A stretch of 64,000 bases of DNA, from contig JAWRVZ010000322.1 of assembly GCA_037043235.1 (NCBI GenBank), forward strand, positions 437,988 through 501,987, given 5' to 3'. The notes under the pieces are model-generated. The model was not told the origin of the DNA. It ran no database searches and was given only the letters and a program-made list of their open reading frames with translations. Made by a program: the position numbers and the translations under genes. Shown one piece after another: positions 10,862 through 20,869 of this stretch. The first letter of the stretch is position 1, and each line of letters starts with the position of its first letter. This DNA comes from Rhodeus uyekii (lineage: Eukaryota > Chordata > Actinopteri > Cypriniformes > Acheilognathidae).

Positions 10862-11112
10862 GATGAAGATCAGGTTTAAAAGTTTTAGTTTTCTACACAG
10901 ATAAACACCAACACAGGCAGGTAAAAACAACACAAGCATTAACGAGACTGGACAGGTAAGAATCAGCATTGCAACTTAAAGACACAGTAATGATCAGAAA
11001 GTTGTGATGATAATCAGTGACCATGGCAACTAATGAGTGGCAGGAAAACAAAGACAAAGAAACACATTGCTGGTGAAAAACTAAAAGCCCATGAGAATGA
11101 AACTGACAGAAC
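10862..11112. repeat. Direct repeat, copy 2 (unclassified)
   Basis: Second copy of the 10014-10230 repeat, about 850 bp downstream. It ends next to a (TA)n tract and a Tc1-like transposon. Confidence 0.65.
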
Positions 11113-11114
11113 AT

Positions 11115-11123
<9 letters not shown>

Positions 11124-11153
<30 letters not shown>
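11124..11153. repeat. (TA)n microsatellite
   Basis: About 15 uninterrupted TA units directly left of the Tc1-like element. Tc1 elements insert at TA, so such a tract is a likely landing site. Confidence 0.9.
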
Positions 11154-11160
<7 letters not shown>

Positions 11161-12472
11161 TTCCTGTCTTAAAAAATTAGCATATCATGAAAAGGTTTTC
11201 TAAACGAGGTATTAACTTTATCATCTGAATAAACTAATTAACTCTAAACACCTGCAAAAGGTCCCTGAGGCTTTAAAAAAAAAAAACAGCCGGGTTCATT
11301 ACTCAAAACCGCAGTTATGGGTAAGACTGCCGACCTGACTGCTGTCCAGAAGGCCATCATTGACACTCAAGCAAGAGGGTAAGACACAGAAAGAAATTTC
11401 AGAACAAATAGGCTGTTCCCAGAGTGCTGTATCAAGGCACCTCAGTGGGAAGTCTGTGGGAAGGAAAAAGTGTATCAAAAAATGCTGCACAACGAGAAGA
11501 GGTGACCGGACCATGAGGAAGATTGTGGAGAAGGACCGATTCCAGACCTTGGGACCTGCAGAAGCAGTGGACTGAGTCTGGAGTAGAAAGATCCAGAGCC
11601 ACCGTGCACAGGCGTGTGCAGGAAATGGGCTTCAGGTGCCTGGACAGTTGCTCAGTGGTCCAAAGTACTTTTTTTCGGATGAAAGCAAATGTTGCATGTC
11701 ATTCGGAAATCAAGGTGCCAGAGTATGGAGGAAGACTGGGGAGAAGGAAATGCCTGAAGTTCAGTGTCAAGTACCCACAGTCAGTGATGGTCTGGGGTGC
11801 CATGTCAGCTGCTGGTGTTGGTCCACTGTGTTTTATCAAGGGCAGGGTCAATGCAGCTAGCTATCAGGAGATTTTGGAGCACTTCATGCTTCCATCTGCT
11901 GAAAAGCTTTATGCTCACAGTGCCAAAACCACTGGTAAATGGTTTACTGACCATGGTATTACTGTGCTCAGTTGGCCTGCCAACTCTCCTGACCTGAACC
12001 CCATAGAGAATCTGTGGGATATTGTGAAGAGAAAGTTGAAAGATGCAAGACCCAACACTTTGGATGAGCTTAAGGCCGCTATCGAAGCATCCTGGGCCTC
12101 CATAACACCTCAGCAGTGCCACAGGCTGATTGCCTCCATGCCACGCCGCATTGAAGCAGTCATTTCTGCAAAAGGATTCCCGACCAAGTATTGAGAGCAT
12201 AACTGAACATAATTATTTCAAGGTTGATGTTTTTTTGTATTAAAAACACTTTTCTTTTATTGGTCGGATGAAATATGCTAATTTTTTGAGACAGGAATTT
12301 GGGATTTTCATGAGCTGTATGCCAAAATCATCAGTATTAAAACAATAAAAAACCTGAAATATTTCAGTTGGTGTGCAATGAATCTAAAATAATGAAAGTT
12401 TAATTTGTATCTTTACATTATGGAAAATAATGAACTTTTATCACAATATGCAAATTTTTTGAGAAGGACCTG
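11161..12472 (+). mobile_element. Tc1/mariner-type DNA transposon, defective
   Basis: Left repeat TTCCTGTCTTAAAAAATTAG at 11161 matches, inverted, an inner right repeat at 12269-12299 (GCTAATTTTTTGAGACAGGA). A second, outer right repeat ends at 12472 (TTTTTTGAGAAGGACCTG) followed by TA. The right side thus keeps a two-repeat (IR/DR-like) end, while the left keeps only the inner repeat. Between them is a frameshifted transposase with helix-turn-helix and DDE motifs. Loss of the outer left repeat and of one catalytic residue makes the copy immobile. Confidence 0.9.
11316..12194 (+). pseudogene. Tc1-like transposase, frameshifted, lacks one catalytic Asp
   Basis: Translation starts at ATG 11316 (MGKTADLTAVQKAII). 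Frames change near 11366, 11555, 11660 and 11750. The N-terminal helix-turn-helix reads KTQKEISEQIGCSQSAVSRH. The first catalytic Asp is in FFSDESK (about 11670), then MVWGAMS, and the glutamate is in SPDLNPIENLW (about 11985-12017). The stretch that normally carries the second Asp is missing: KLY runs straight into AHSAKTT near 11912. The protein would cut and paste the element at TA sites. This copy cannot do so. Confidence 0.88.
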
Positions 12473-12496
12473 TATATATGGGTAAGATTGGGTAAG

Positions 12497-12875
12497 ATAC
12501 ATTTTTAACTCTTTGTTATATTGCAGTCATTTGCTAAAATCATTTTTCCCTCATTAATGTACACACAGCACCCCATATTGACAGAAAAACAGAATTCTTG
12601 ACATTTTTGCAGATTTATTAAAAAAGACAAACTAAAATATCTCATGGTCCCACGTATCCAGACCCTTTGCTCAGTATTTAGTCTTTTTGGGAAAGACGCA
12701 ACAAGTTTTCACACCTGGATTTGGGGATTCCTCCTTGCTGGTCCTCTCCAGTTATGTCAGGTTGGATGGTAAACGTTGGTAGACAGCCGTTTTTAGGTCT
12801 GTCCAGAGCTGCTCAATTGGGATTAAGTCAGGGCTCTGGCTGGACCATTCAAGAACATTCACGGAGTTGTTGTGA
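12497..12875 (-). mobile_element. Second Tc1-like transposon, 3' part
   Basis: Minus-strand Tc1-like sequence, with transposase C-terminal coding followed by the 3' non-coding end, stops at 12875 (TTGTTGTGAAG). It continues at 14630 with the sequence expected next (CCACTCCTTTG). The two halves are separated by a LINE. The outer left end is degenerate and I could not define a terminal repeat or TA duplication. Confidence 0.7.
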
Positions 12876-14629
12876 AGTCAAGTCAAGTCACCTTTACTTA
12901 TATGGCGCTTTTTACAATACAGACTGTTTCAAAGCAGCTTTACAGTGGTCACATGAAAACATTATAAACAAAGTTTGGCTGAACGGAAGCCTTAAAAGAG
13001 CAGGCGAATTAATACAATTGATGAATATTAAGTATTGAGTTTTGATTATTGATTGATTTGATTTATTGATAGTTTGATTATTATATTGATAATTCAAGTC
13101 TAATATTAAGTCCAATTTGGTCCGATTGGTGATGGGTTCATGATCAACACAGGGGAGGGTTTAGTAGAGTCACGGTCTCCACAGACACTTCAGGGCAGTG
13201 CTGTGGTCGTGTCCAGGTGCAGGTCCTTCATCTCAGTGGTACCGGGTCGCACGAGGAAGAGCATATTGGCGCATGCGCAAAATATGCGGGACAGTGTGGC
13301 GCCTGGAGCTGAAGTGTCGGAGGAGAACGATCTTCTTATCCTCATCAATACATGTCTGCAGCTGAGGTGTCGGAGGAGAGCGCGCACCCCCGTTTGAATT
13401 AAAATGTATGTATAATATGTTATGTGTATGCCAGGTTGAAGAGATGTGTTTTTAGTCTAGATTTAAACTGACAAAGTGTGTCTGCTTCCCGAACTGTATT
13501 AGGAAGACTGTTCCAGAGTTTAGGAGCTAAATATGAAAAGGATCGACCGCCGGCAGTTTACTTTGATATTCTAGGTCAGTATTTTGGGATCCCAATAGAC
13601 GTGAAGGACTATAATATGTTAAGAGATCACTCAAGTACTGTGGAGCGAACCTTGAGGAACTCAATACTGAACCCGTGATCGATATGATATCTCCTCATTT
13701 ACTGCTACAAACTGATAACGGTCGGATAAGTATGATTTGAACCAAGCTAATGCAACTCCACTAATGCCAACATAGTTTTCAAGTCTATTTAGAAGGATTT
13801 TGTGGTCGATTGTATCAAATACAGCACTAAGGTCCAGTAATACTGACAGAGAGATACAACCACGATCGGATGATAAAAGCAAATCATTTGTAACTCTAAT
13901 GAGAGCAGTCTCAGTACTATGATATGGTCTAAATCCTGACTGGAAATCCTCGTAGATGCTATTTCTTTCTAGAAAGGAACATAGATGTGAAGATATTGCC
14001 TTTTCTAGAATTTTTGACAAAAAAGGTGGATTTGATATCGGCCTGCAATTAACTAATTCTGAAGGATCAAGTTGTGTTTTTTTAATAAGCGGTTTAATTA
14101 CACCTAGTTTAAAGGTTTTTGGTACGTATCCTAATGACAAAGATGAATTAACAATATTAAGAAGAGGGACCATTTTCTTTAATCTTCTTTAAGCGCAACG
14201 GAGCAACATTGTCTAAAGTACTGAAAAAGAGAGAGTTAATAGTTTCTGTTGCAACATCAAGTTCTTCTAGGCTATCTGGGATGTTGAGTAGATGAAACTG
14301 ATCAGGAAGATTATTTATAAAGCTATCTTTTGTGTTAGGAGTGATAGTTCTACTATATTTATAACAGGGAGATGATGATTACAATGATTACAACAGACTT
14401 TGGCTAATGGTAATCTACTCGCAACTAAGTAATGATCTGAGATGTCATCGCTCTGCTGCAGAATTTGAACAGTATCAACATTGATCCCATGCGACAATAT
14501 TGGATCTAAAGTATGATTCCGAGAATGAGTGGGTCCTGATACATGTTGTGTAACTCTAATAGAGTTTAAGATGTCTCTAAATGCCAATCCTAATGCGTCT
14601 TTTTCATTATCTACATGGATATTAAAATC
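12876..14629 (-). mobile_element. L2-like LINE inserted in Tc1 element
   Basis: At the left the LINE 3' end shows a short tandem tail (GTCAAGTCAAGTCA) and the motif TATATGGCGC. To the right on the minus strand come RT and endonuclease pieces. The copy is internally deleted: RT coding stops just past the SYLSDR region, and untranslated-like sequence follows where the catalytic YADD should be. A GAAG occurs at both junctions with the Tc1 element, a possible short target duplication. Confidence 0.8.
13661..14587 (-). pseudogene. LINE endonuclease end and partial RT
   Basis: Minus-strand frame 14587-14315 holds the end of an APE endonuclease (VSGPTHSRNHTLD, DDISDHYLVASR). Frame 14173-13661 holds RT motifs (CRPISNPPFLSKILEKAI, YHSTETALIRVTND, VLLDLSAVFDTIDHK, ALAWFKSYLSDRYQF). 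The frame ends before the SQGVPQGS and YADD motifs, which are absent. The EN and RT pieces are also separated by a frame break around 14180-14310. There is no active enzyme. Confidence 0.85.
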
Positions 14630-15560
14630 ACCGAAGCCACTCCTTTGTTATTTTAGCTGTGTGATTAGGGACATTATATTGTTGGAAGGTAAACCTTCGG
14701 CCCGGTCTGAGGTTATCAGCATTCTGGAGAAAGTTCACCCAAGGTTCGTCCAGGATATCCCTGTACTTGGCCACATTCATCTTTCCCCTTCATTGCTGTC
14801 GTTCTGTCACTGCAGCTGAAAGACACCCCCACAGCATGATGCTGCCACCACTATGTTTCACTGTTGGGACTGTATTGGACAGGTGATGAGCAGTGCATGG
14901 TTTTCTCCACACATACCAATTAGAATTAAGGCCAAAAAGGTTTTCTCTTGGTCTCATCAGATCAGAGAATCTTATTTATCCCCATCTTGGAGTCCTTCAG
15001 GTGTTTTTTAGCAAACTACATGCAGGGTTTCATGTGTCTTGTACTGAGAGGCTTCCGTCAGGCCACTCTGGCTTAAAGCCCCAACAGGTGGAAGGCTGCA
15101 GTGATGGTTGACTTTCTACTACATTCTCCAATCTCCCGATTGCATCTCTGGAGCTCAGCCACAGTAATTCTTGGGTTCTTCTTTACCTCTCTCACCAAGG
15201 CTATTCTCCTCTGATAGCTCATTTTAGCTGGATTTCCAGCTCTAGCAAGGGTTCTGGTCATGCCAAACGTCTTCCATTTAAGGATTATGGAGGCCACTGT
15301 GCTCTGAGGAACCTTAAATGCAGCAGACATTTTTTTGTAATCTTAGCCAAATCTGTGCCTTGCCATCGTTCTGTCTTCAGGTAGTTCCTTTGACCTCATG
15401 ATTCTCATTTGCTCTGACATAAACTGTGAGCTGTAAGGACTTATTGAGACAGGTGTGTGGCTTTTGTGATAAAGTCCAATCAGTATAATCAAACACAGCT
15501 GGACTCAAATGAAGGTGTAGAACCATCTCAAGGGTGATTAGAAGAAAGGACAGCACCTGA
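14630..15560 (-). mobile_element. Second Tc1-like transposon, 5' part
   Basis: Continuation of the Tc1-like element interrupted at 12875. It holds the transposase N-terminus (15330-15073) and remnants of the DDE region on the minus strand, ending near 15560 where Rex1-like LINE sequence begins. The outer right terminal repeat is not clearly preserved. Confidence 0.75.
15073..15330 (-). pseudogene. Tc1-like transposase N-terminal domain
   Basis: An 85-residue minus-strand frame with a paired-like helix-turn-helix organisation: FKVPQSTVASIILKWKTFG, then NPAKMSYQRRIALVREVKK and NPRITVAELQ. These are the DNA-binding halves of Tc1-type transposases. The downstream catalytic part is degraded and split by the LINE, so only this module is readable. 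Confidence 0.8.
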
Positions 15561-15569
15561 GTTAAATAA

Positions 15570-16645
15570 AGTAACCCAAGAGCAGTAACAGAAGTAACAG
15601 AAGCGCTGCCGTACCACACAGTGATGCACCTGGTCAGGACACTCTCAATGGTGCAGCTGTAGAAGTTGCTGAGGATCTTAGGTGACATGCCAAACTTCCT
15701 CAGCCTCCTCAGAAAATACAGCCGCTGTTGAGCCTTCTTGACCACCTGCGTGATGTGTCCAAGTGAGGTCCTCACTGATGTGGACACCCAAGTATTTAAA
15801 GTTGCTCACCCTCTCCACTTCAAGCTCCCGGATCAACAGTGGCTGAGGCGTTCTCCTCTCCTTCCTCATGTCCACTATCATTTCCTTTGTCTTGTCCGTG
15901 TTGAGGGTAAGGTTGTTTTCTTCACACCATGACACCAGACTGGCCACCTCTCTCCTGTAAGCTGCCTCGTCACCACCAGCGATACGTCCTATCACTGCGG
16001 TGTCGTCCGCAAACTTCAGGATGATGTTGTCCTTGTGGGAGGCGACACAGTCGTAGGTGTACAGGTTGTAGAGGATGGGGCTGAGTACACAGCCCTGTGG
16101 AGTACCAATGTTCATGATGGTGCTGGCTGAAGTCCTATTACCAATCCTGACAGACTGAGGCCTGCCAGTCAGGAAATCTAGCAGCCAGTCACAAAGGGTG
16201 GGGTGCAGACCAAGTGTGGACAGTGTGGGTGAGTTTGTGTGGGATAACCGTGTTGAAGGCGGAGCTGTAATCTATGAAAAGTATCCATAGGTATGAGTCC
16301 TTGTTTTCCAGGTGAGAGAGGGAATATTGTATGGCAGCAGCGATGGCATCCGAGGTGGACCTGTTGGGCCGGTAAGCATACTGCAGGGGGTCGATGGTGA
16401 TGCTGCTCTGAATGTGGGCCAGCACCACTCTCTCGAAACACTTCATTATGATTGGAGTGAGTGCCACTGGCCTGTAGTCATTCAGGTAGGTTGGTGGGTT
16501 CTTCTTGGGCAAGGGGACGATGGTCGTGTTCTTGAAGCACGATGGTACGGTGCGCTTGCAGAGGGAGAGGTTGAAGATGGAGGTGAAAACATCAACCAGC
16601 TCGTAGGCACATGCTCTGAGGGCCCGCCCAGGAATGTTGTCTGGT
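15570..16645 (-). mobile_element. Rex1/CR1-like LINE fragment
   Basis: The minus strand encodes a non-LTR RT of a style different from the neighbouring LINEs. Motifs are RPVALTPIIMKCFERVVL and LFIDYSSAFNTVIP (frame 16512-16189), then GTPQGCVLSPILYNLYTYD and the catalytic FADD (frame 16115-15678). The 5' half including any endonuclease is absent. At 16645 it joins an unrelated L2-like LINE fragment whose frame continues across the junction. Rex1-like is my assignment from motif style and is uncertain. Confidence 0.8.
15678..16512 (-). pseudogene. Rex1-like reverse transcriptase, broken
   Basis: Two minus-strand frames, 16512-16189 and 16115-15678, carry the finger-palm part of an RT, with the active site FADDTAVIGRI and downstream KTKEMIVDMRK and FKYLGVHIS motifs. 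A frame break between 16189 and 16115 and the missing N-terminal domain show the gene is dead. Confidence 0.82.
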
Positions 16646-17575
16646 CAAACCACTGAAGAGGAGTTCCAGTGATGCCTAGTGACGAGAGTGTAGACAGAAG
16701 GATATGATGATTAACAGTGTCAAAGGCAACAAATAGATCTAAAAGAATGAGAACTGACAATTTTAATCAGCTTTTGCACTCCTTAGAATCTCGGTTGAAT
16801 GGCCCTTCTTGAAGCCAGACTGGTTGATGTCCAACTGTCCATTCTGAGAGAGAAAAGAAGATACCTAGTTAAAAACAACATGTTCAAGAGTTTTTGATAT
16901 GAATGGTAGGAGAGAGCAAGGTCTGTAACTATCATCAAGTGATATATTTAGAGTGGGTTTCTTCAGCAGTGGGGTTACCCAAGCCTGCTTGAATGTTGAA
17001 TGTCTTGAAGGTTCCCGTGTGAAGACATGTGTTGATGATGTGAGTGAGTATCTGTAAGAGTGTAGGATAGATGGCTTGTAGAAGGTGAGAGAGGATTGGG
17101 TTTAAGGTGCAGGTAGTTGGATGGCCGGAATCGAGAAATTAAGATACATCTACCACTGTGAGTGGAGAAAAGGTTAAGAAAAGGTTTCTGGTTACATCAG
17201 CGGTCTGTCTAAGTTCGTGTGTGTGGAGGTTGGAACTGACTGCTGATAGTTGCAGTTTTGTTAATAAAGAAATAGGCAAAATCATTGGCAGTTAAAGAGG
17301 TAGAGGATGGTGGTGGAGGGGGACAGAAGAGAGAGTTGAATGTTTTGTAAAGTGCATGCATGTTAGAAGCGCTATTGATCTTGGTGTGGAAATGCAAAGA
17401 TTTAGCACTATGGACATCAGTAGAAAATTTTTGTCTCGATTTTGAGAGACAGCAGGAATATACTGAATGAACATGATGAGCAGAAAAAGAAGTGTAGCGT
17501 GAAAGTAAGAGAAGAAATAAATATTAGACAGACTTACCGGTGTCATTGCTCGATGGAGTCGCACAAGTAGAGTCG
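16646..17575 (-). mobile_element. L2-like LINE fragment
   Basis: Minus-strand frames contain LILLDLFVAFDTVNHHILLS and LGITGTPLQWF (16760-16650), then weak upstream RT and pre-RT sequence to about 17575 (for example the ADFNDFAYFF-like region near 17290). It ends where the Rex1-like fragment starts, so one LINE was inserted or recombined into another. No catalytic YADD is retained. Confidence 0.7.
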
Positions 17576-17589
17576 ACTGCCTTTACAGC

Positions 17590-17754
17590 TTTCCTGTAGC
17601 TCAACCAGTAGAGCATTGGTGTTTACAACGGCAAGGTCATGGGTTTGATCCCAGGGAAAGCAAGAACTGATTACAATGTGTTTCTAGAATGCAATGTAAG
17701 TCGCATAAAAGCGATTAAAGCAGATAAAAGCGTCTGCCAAATGTAAATGTAATG
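17590..17754 (+). mobile_element. tRNA-derived SINE with LINE-like tail
   Basis: The head contains a pol III A box (TAGCTCAACCAG, 17597-17608) and B box (GGTTTGATCCC, 17642-17652) at tRNA-like spacing. The body ends in GATAAAAGCGTCTGCCAAATG followed by short TAAATG-type repeats. This tail matches the 3' end of the LINE fragment at 34.65-34.73 kb, as expected for a SINE copied by that LINE's RT. The tRNA-like part lacks a clean cloverleaf, so it is not a tRNA gene. Confidence 0.82.
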
Positions 17755-18313
17755 TTATCAATGTAATCTTTACTCTCATCCATCTTCACATGAGGATGCT
17801 GAAATGCTTCCATAACAGCGTACACGTCAAATAAATATCCTGCTTAGGTGAAAACAGCAAATTTCCACGCCTACAACTTCACATGGCATACTTAAAGTGG
17901 AACAAAATACAAAAACACACAAGGAAACTAGCACACCAAGTCACGACACGGTAAAATAACAAACAGAGTTTACCAAAGATTTCTTCTTGCTGTGTGCTGC
18001 TGTGATGCAAAAAAACTAACAAAACCAAATATGTAAACAAAGACTTGCGTCTTTTTCTCTCCACTGAAAAACCGCTGCTCCTAAATCAATATTCTTTCCC
18101 TTCAACCTCTTATGGAGGCAGCTATCACAGCCATATCAAGCATGAAGTCAGTTAAGACATGTTCTTTGGGGTGGCAAGAAATAATGGCGCAAAAATGTCA
18201 ACCACAAAAAGATTGCCCTTAATGTGTCTTATAATGTCTTAGTGGACACAATTACCTTAAAATACACACTTTCTCAGAAGTTTTATACCTAGTGAAATGG
18301 TTTGCCGGTTATA
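17755..18313. other. Unassigned stretch, no gene seen
   Basis: AT-rich sequence between the SINE and the Tigger-like element. No frame shows a domain and no clear terminal repeats are visible. Confidence 0.4.
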
Positions 18314-18539
18314 CAGTAATACCTCGAGATACGAGTGTCTCTACATAAGAGTATTCTAAGATACGAGCAAGCCTTCGGGCAGATTTTTGCTTCTAGATAC
18401 GAGCACATTTTCGAGATACAAGCACGTGTACTTATGCCAAGGCCGAGCATATTCACTTCAGTGTTCACTGACTTCTGTACACATCGCCCGCGAGTAGCTG
18501 ATTTTCTCTCAATTTTGTTAATTATTCTTCATATTAGCC

Positions 18540-18692
18540 ATGAGCTCTAAGAAAGTGAGTGGTAAGGATGGTAGTGAGAAGAAGAAATGCATGATTACCA
18601 TGGAAATGATGCATGAAATTGTCGATAAATATGGGTGCGATGCCCGCGTGAGTGATCTAGCAGCAGGGGCATCAGGAGGAACTGTCGACTGA
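18540..18692 (+). pseudogene. Tigger-like transposase N-terminal fragment
   Basis: A 50-codon frame starting at ATG 18540. Residues 16-41 (KCMITMEMMHEIVDKYGCDA and following) resemble the CENP-B-type helix-turn-helix of pogo/Tigger transposases. A TGA stops it. Sequence just downstream in another frame (LLQELRIENNTLINRLLVAL, about 18722-18783) could be the remnant C-terminus, so the catalytic DDE core appears to have been deleted. Confidence 0.65.
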
Positions 18693-19054
18693 GGAGTTGA
18701 TCAAGCTACAGACGATATGCAGTTGTTGCAAGAACTCAGGATTGAAAATAACACTCTGATAAATCGTCTACTGGTCGCACTTCGGAAGAAAACAAGCAAA
18801 ACAATAATATAAAATAGAAAAGTTACAAAAAATACGTAAGCTAAGTTTAGTTATGTTAGTTTAAGTTTACGTAAGTTATGTAGTGTTCCTGTAAGGTACC
18901 ATACGGAATAAAGTGTCTGCATACCAACCCCCTCCCTGCCTCCTCCGCACCTACAGCTAATGTCTGTAAAAACTAATAATTAAAACCACATTTTATTTGA
19001 TATCGCACGAATCCTTATACTGTATAAATGTACTATAATTATGTGTGAGTGTGT

Positions 19055-19395
19055 GTGAGGTTTTCAAAGTCTGAGAGAGTGGGCCTCCCTTTTGACACAA
19101 CTAACCCAATGCCGCCTCCCCTCCAAAAAAAAAACGCGGCGCGATTGTTGATGGGGGGGCTGGACGCAATGCGCGATCGTTGACTGGGGGGATGGACGCG
19201 ATGCGCGATCGTTGACTGGGGTGGACGCGATGCGCCATCGTTGACAGGGGGATTAAACGACACGCTTGCAGCCGCGACAGAATGACATCGCAGGGAAATG
19301 TAAAATGAAGGAGGTTTAATACAAGTTCAGCCAGTTATTATCAGACTAGCATTTTTTTAACAACTCTCCGCGCCTCACACTTTGAAAACCCCTGG
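19055..19395. mobile_element. hAT-type relic nested in Tigger-like element
   Basis: The sequence starts GTGAGGTTTTCAAAGTCTGAG and ends CACACTTTGAAAACCCCTGG, an inverted pair (TTTTCAAAGT/ACTTTGAAAA) with a CCCCTG-type end typical of hAT elements. The left terminus is eroded and I see no clear 8 bp target duplication. Confidence 0.55.
19139..19260. repeat. GC-rich minisatellite, about 30 bp period
   Basis: Four imperfect copies of a unit built around GATCGTTGACTGGGGGGATG and GGACGCGATGCGC, with spacing 29-32 bp. The repeat lies inside the hAT relic. Confidence 0.75.
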
Positions 19396-19605
19396 TCTAT
19401 GCCAATAAAAAAAAGTTTTCTTCCGTTGTTACGGATCTGGAACGAATTAATTTGTTTTCTATTTTTCTTATGGGAAAACATGATTCTAGATATGAGCAAT
19501 TCGAGTTATGAGCTTTGCCCTGGAACGGATTTTGCTTGTATCTCAAGGTATTACTGTACTTCAATTGTTTTACAAACTGAGGGCAAATTAATCCTGATTT
19601 TAGAC

Positions 19606-20325
19606 CAGGGGTGGGCAAACTACGGCCCGCGGGCCATATCCGGCCCGTTGGGCTTTTTAATCCGGCCCGCCGAACTTGCCAAACCTGTATTAAACCTCCT
19701 TCATTTTACATTTCCCTGTAATGTCACTCTGTCGCGGCTGCAAGCGGCAGTGGCACTGAAGCTGTGGTGGAGAGTAGGCGTATGTCGCAAACCCCTCTAC
19801 ACCCCCCTTTATAGCGTTAATTCCATGCTAAAAGGGAACGAGTGCAAAACTGATTTAATTACATCCGCGTGCGGAAAACAGATCTACACGTAAATACGGG
19901 TACCCGCGAGCTCATTGTAATCACTCGCGCACGTGCGAACATTCGCCCGCACGAGCACTTATATTTTTGTCAGTCATGGGGCGGGGCTTGCTCTTGTAAT
20001 AGTAACACCAAACGTCATTGGTTAGTTCCCTTTTTTCCAGAGGTCAGTTGTGATTGGACGCCTGTGATTGTCAATCTAGAGCTGAGACAAATATACGATT
20101 CAGTCACATTGCATATTATGTTTTTTCTGTCGATTAAATTGTATTAATATTGTTTTGTTGTAATTTCACGTGTCCCAGTCGAGTGAATTAAGACCAAACT
20201 ATACTTTATACAGGTTTTCTAGGATTTCTTATAAGTAAATGCACAGGTACGACCTTCACCCCGGCTCCTTTATCAATTTTAAGAAACCAATGTGGCCCGC
20301 GAGACAAATAGTTTGCCCACCCCTG
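19606..20325 (+). mobile_element. hAT-type non-autonomous element A
   Basis: The ends are CAGGGGTGGGCAAACTACGG and the inverted AGTTTGCCCACCCCTG. Flanks TTTTAGAC (19598-19605) and CTTTAGAC (20326-20333) match 7 of 8, a hAT-size target duplication. The 720 bp have no transposase. The core from about 19960 to 20260 reappears inverted inside a differently-ended element at 32455-33150. Confidence 0.88.
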
Positions 20326-20333
20326 CTTTAGAC

Positions 20334-20869
20334 TGTAACATACTGTATATCACTTATACATAAACAAAACATCATTACAGCAGTCCAGCTATCAATAGAG
20401 AGATGTGTTTTTTTTATTCTGTTGTTTGGCTATTTTCTTTTCTTTAGAATTCGTCCTGGACTTAATGAGGCTGCTGGTGATAGGCCTGGAGAAGAGCGAG
20501 ACTACAAAGTTCCCTGGAGATCCTCTGGAGGAAGCTCTCTGCCTCTCTGATTGCTTGTTGTTCTTCTTCTGTGTGTTACCTGGATGGAAGTTTATGTATC
20601 TTCCAGGTCCTGTATTAATGAGTGCATGAGTGCACAAGTCTTCAAAAGAGCCATATATGGCTCACGAGCCATGGATTCCGACCCCTGATGTAGGTGAATT
20701 TTATAGATACTTGTGAATTTCATGTCTTCATCTTGATAATAAAACATTAAGCATGATGTGTGTGTAATTGTTTATTTAGACAAGGACAGAAGATCAGATT
20801 AGCTTAAAAAAAACGTTCACATTTGTAAGAAGGATTGGGCTGTCAAATCAGTCAGGTGGTTCACACAGG
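20334..20869. other. Mixed stretch with hAT end and a weak exon candidate
   Basis: A polypyrimidine run ending CTTTTCTTTAG (about 20440-20450) precedes an open frame of about 59 codons on the plus strand (EFVLDLMRLLVIGLEKSETT and onward to 20629). I do not recognise the protein. From about 20640 to 20687 the sequence matches the right end of a CAGGGGTCGG-type hAT element (GAGCCATATATGGCTC ... CCGACCCCTG), so the frame may be hAT-internal rather than a host exon. Confidence 0.35.

Larger units (their letters stand above)
18314..19556 (+). mobile_element. Tigger/pogo-like DNA transposon, internally deleted
   Basis: Terminal inverted repeats CAGTAATACCTCGAGATACG (left) and its near-complement at the right (CTTGTATCTCAAGGTATTACTG) are flanked by TA at 18312-18313 and 19557-19558, the target duplication of Tc1/mariner-superfamily elements. 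Inside is a short transposase start and a possible transposase C-terminus, then an unrelated hAT relic and a minisatellite. Tigger-like is inferred from the N-terminal domain. Confidence 0.85.

Noticed and set aside
17590..17660. tRNA gene
   Set aside because: A and B boxes are present but the sequence does not give a clean cloverleaf and continues into a SINE body with a LINE-type tail.
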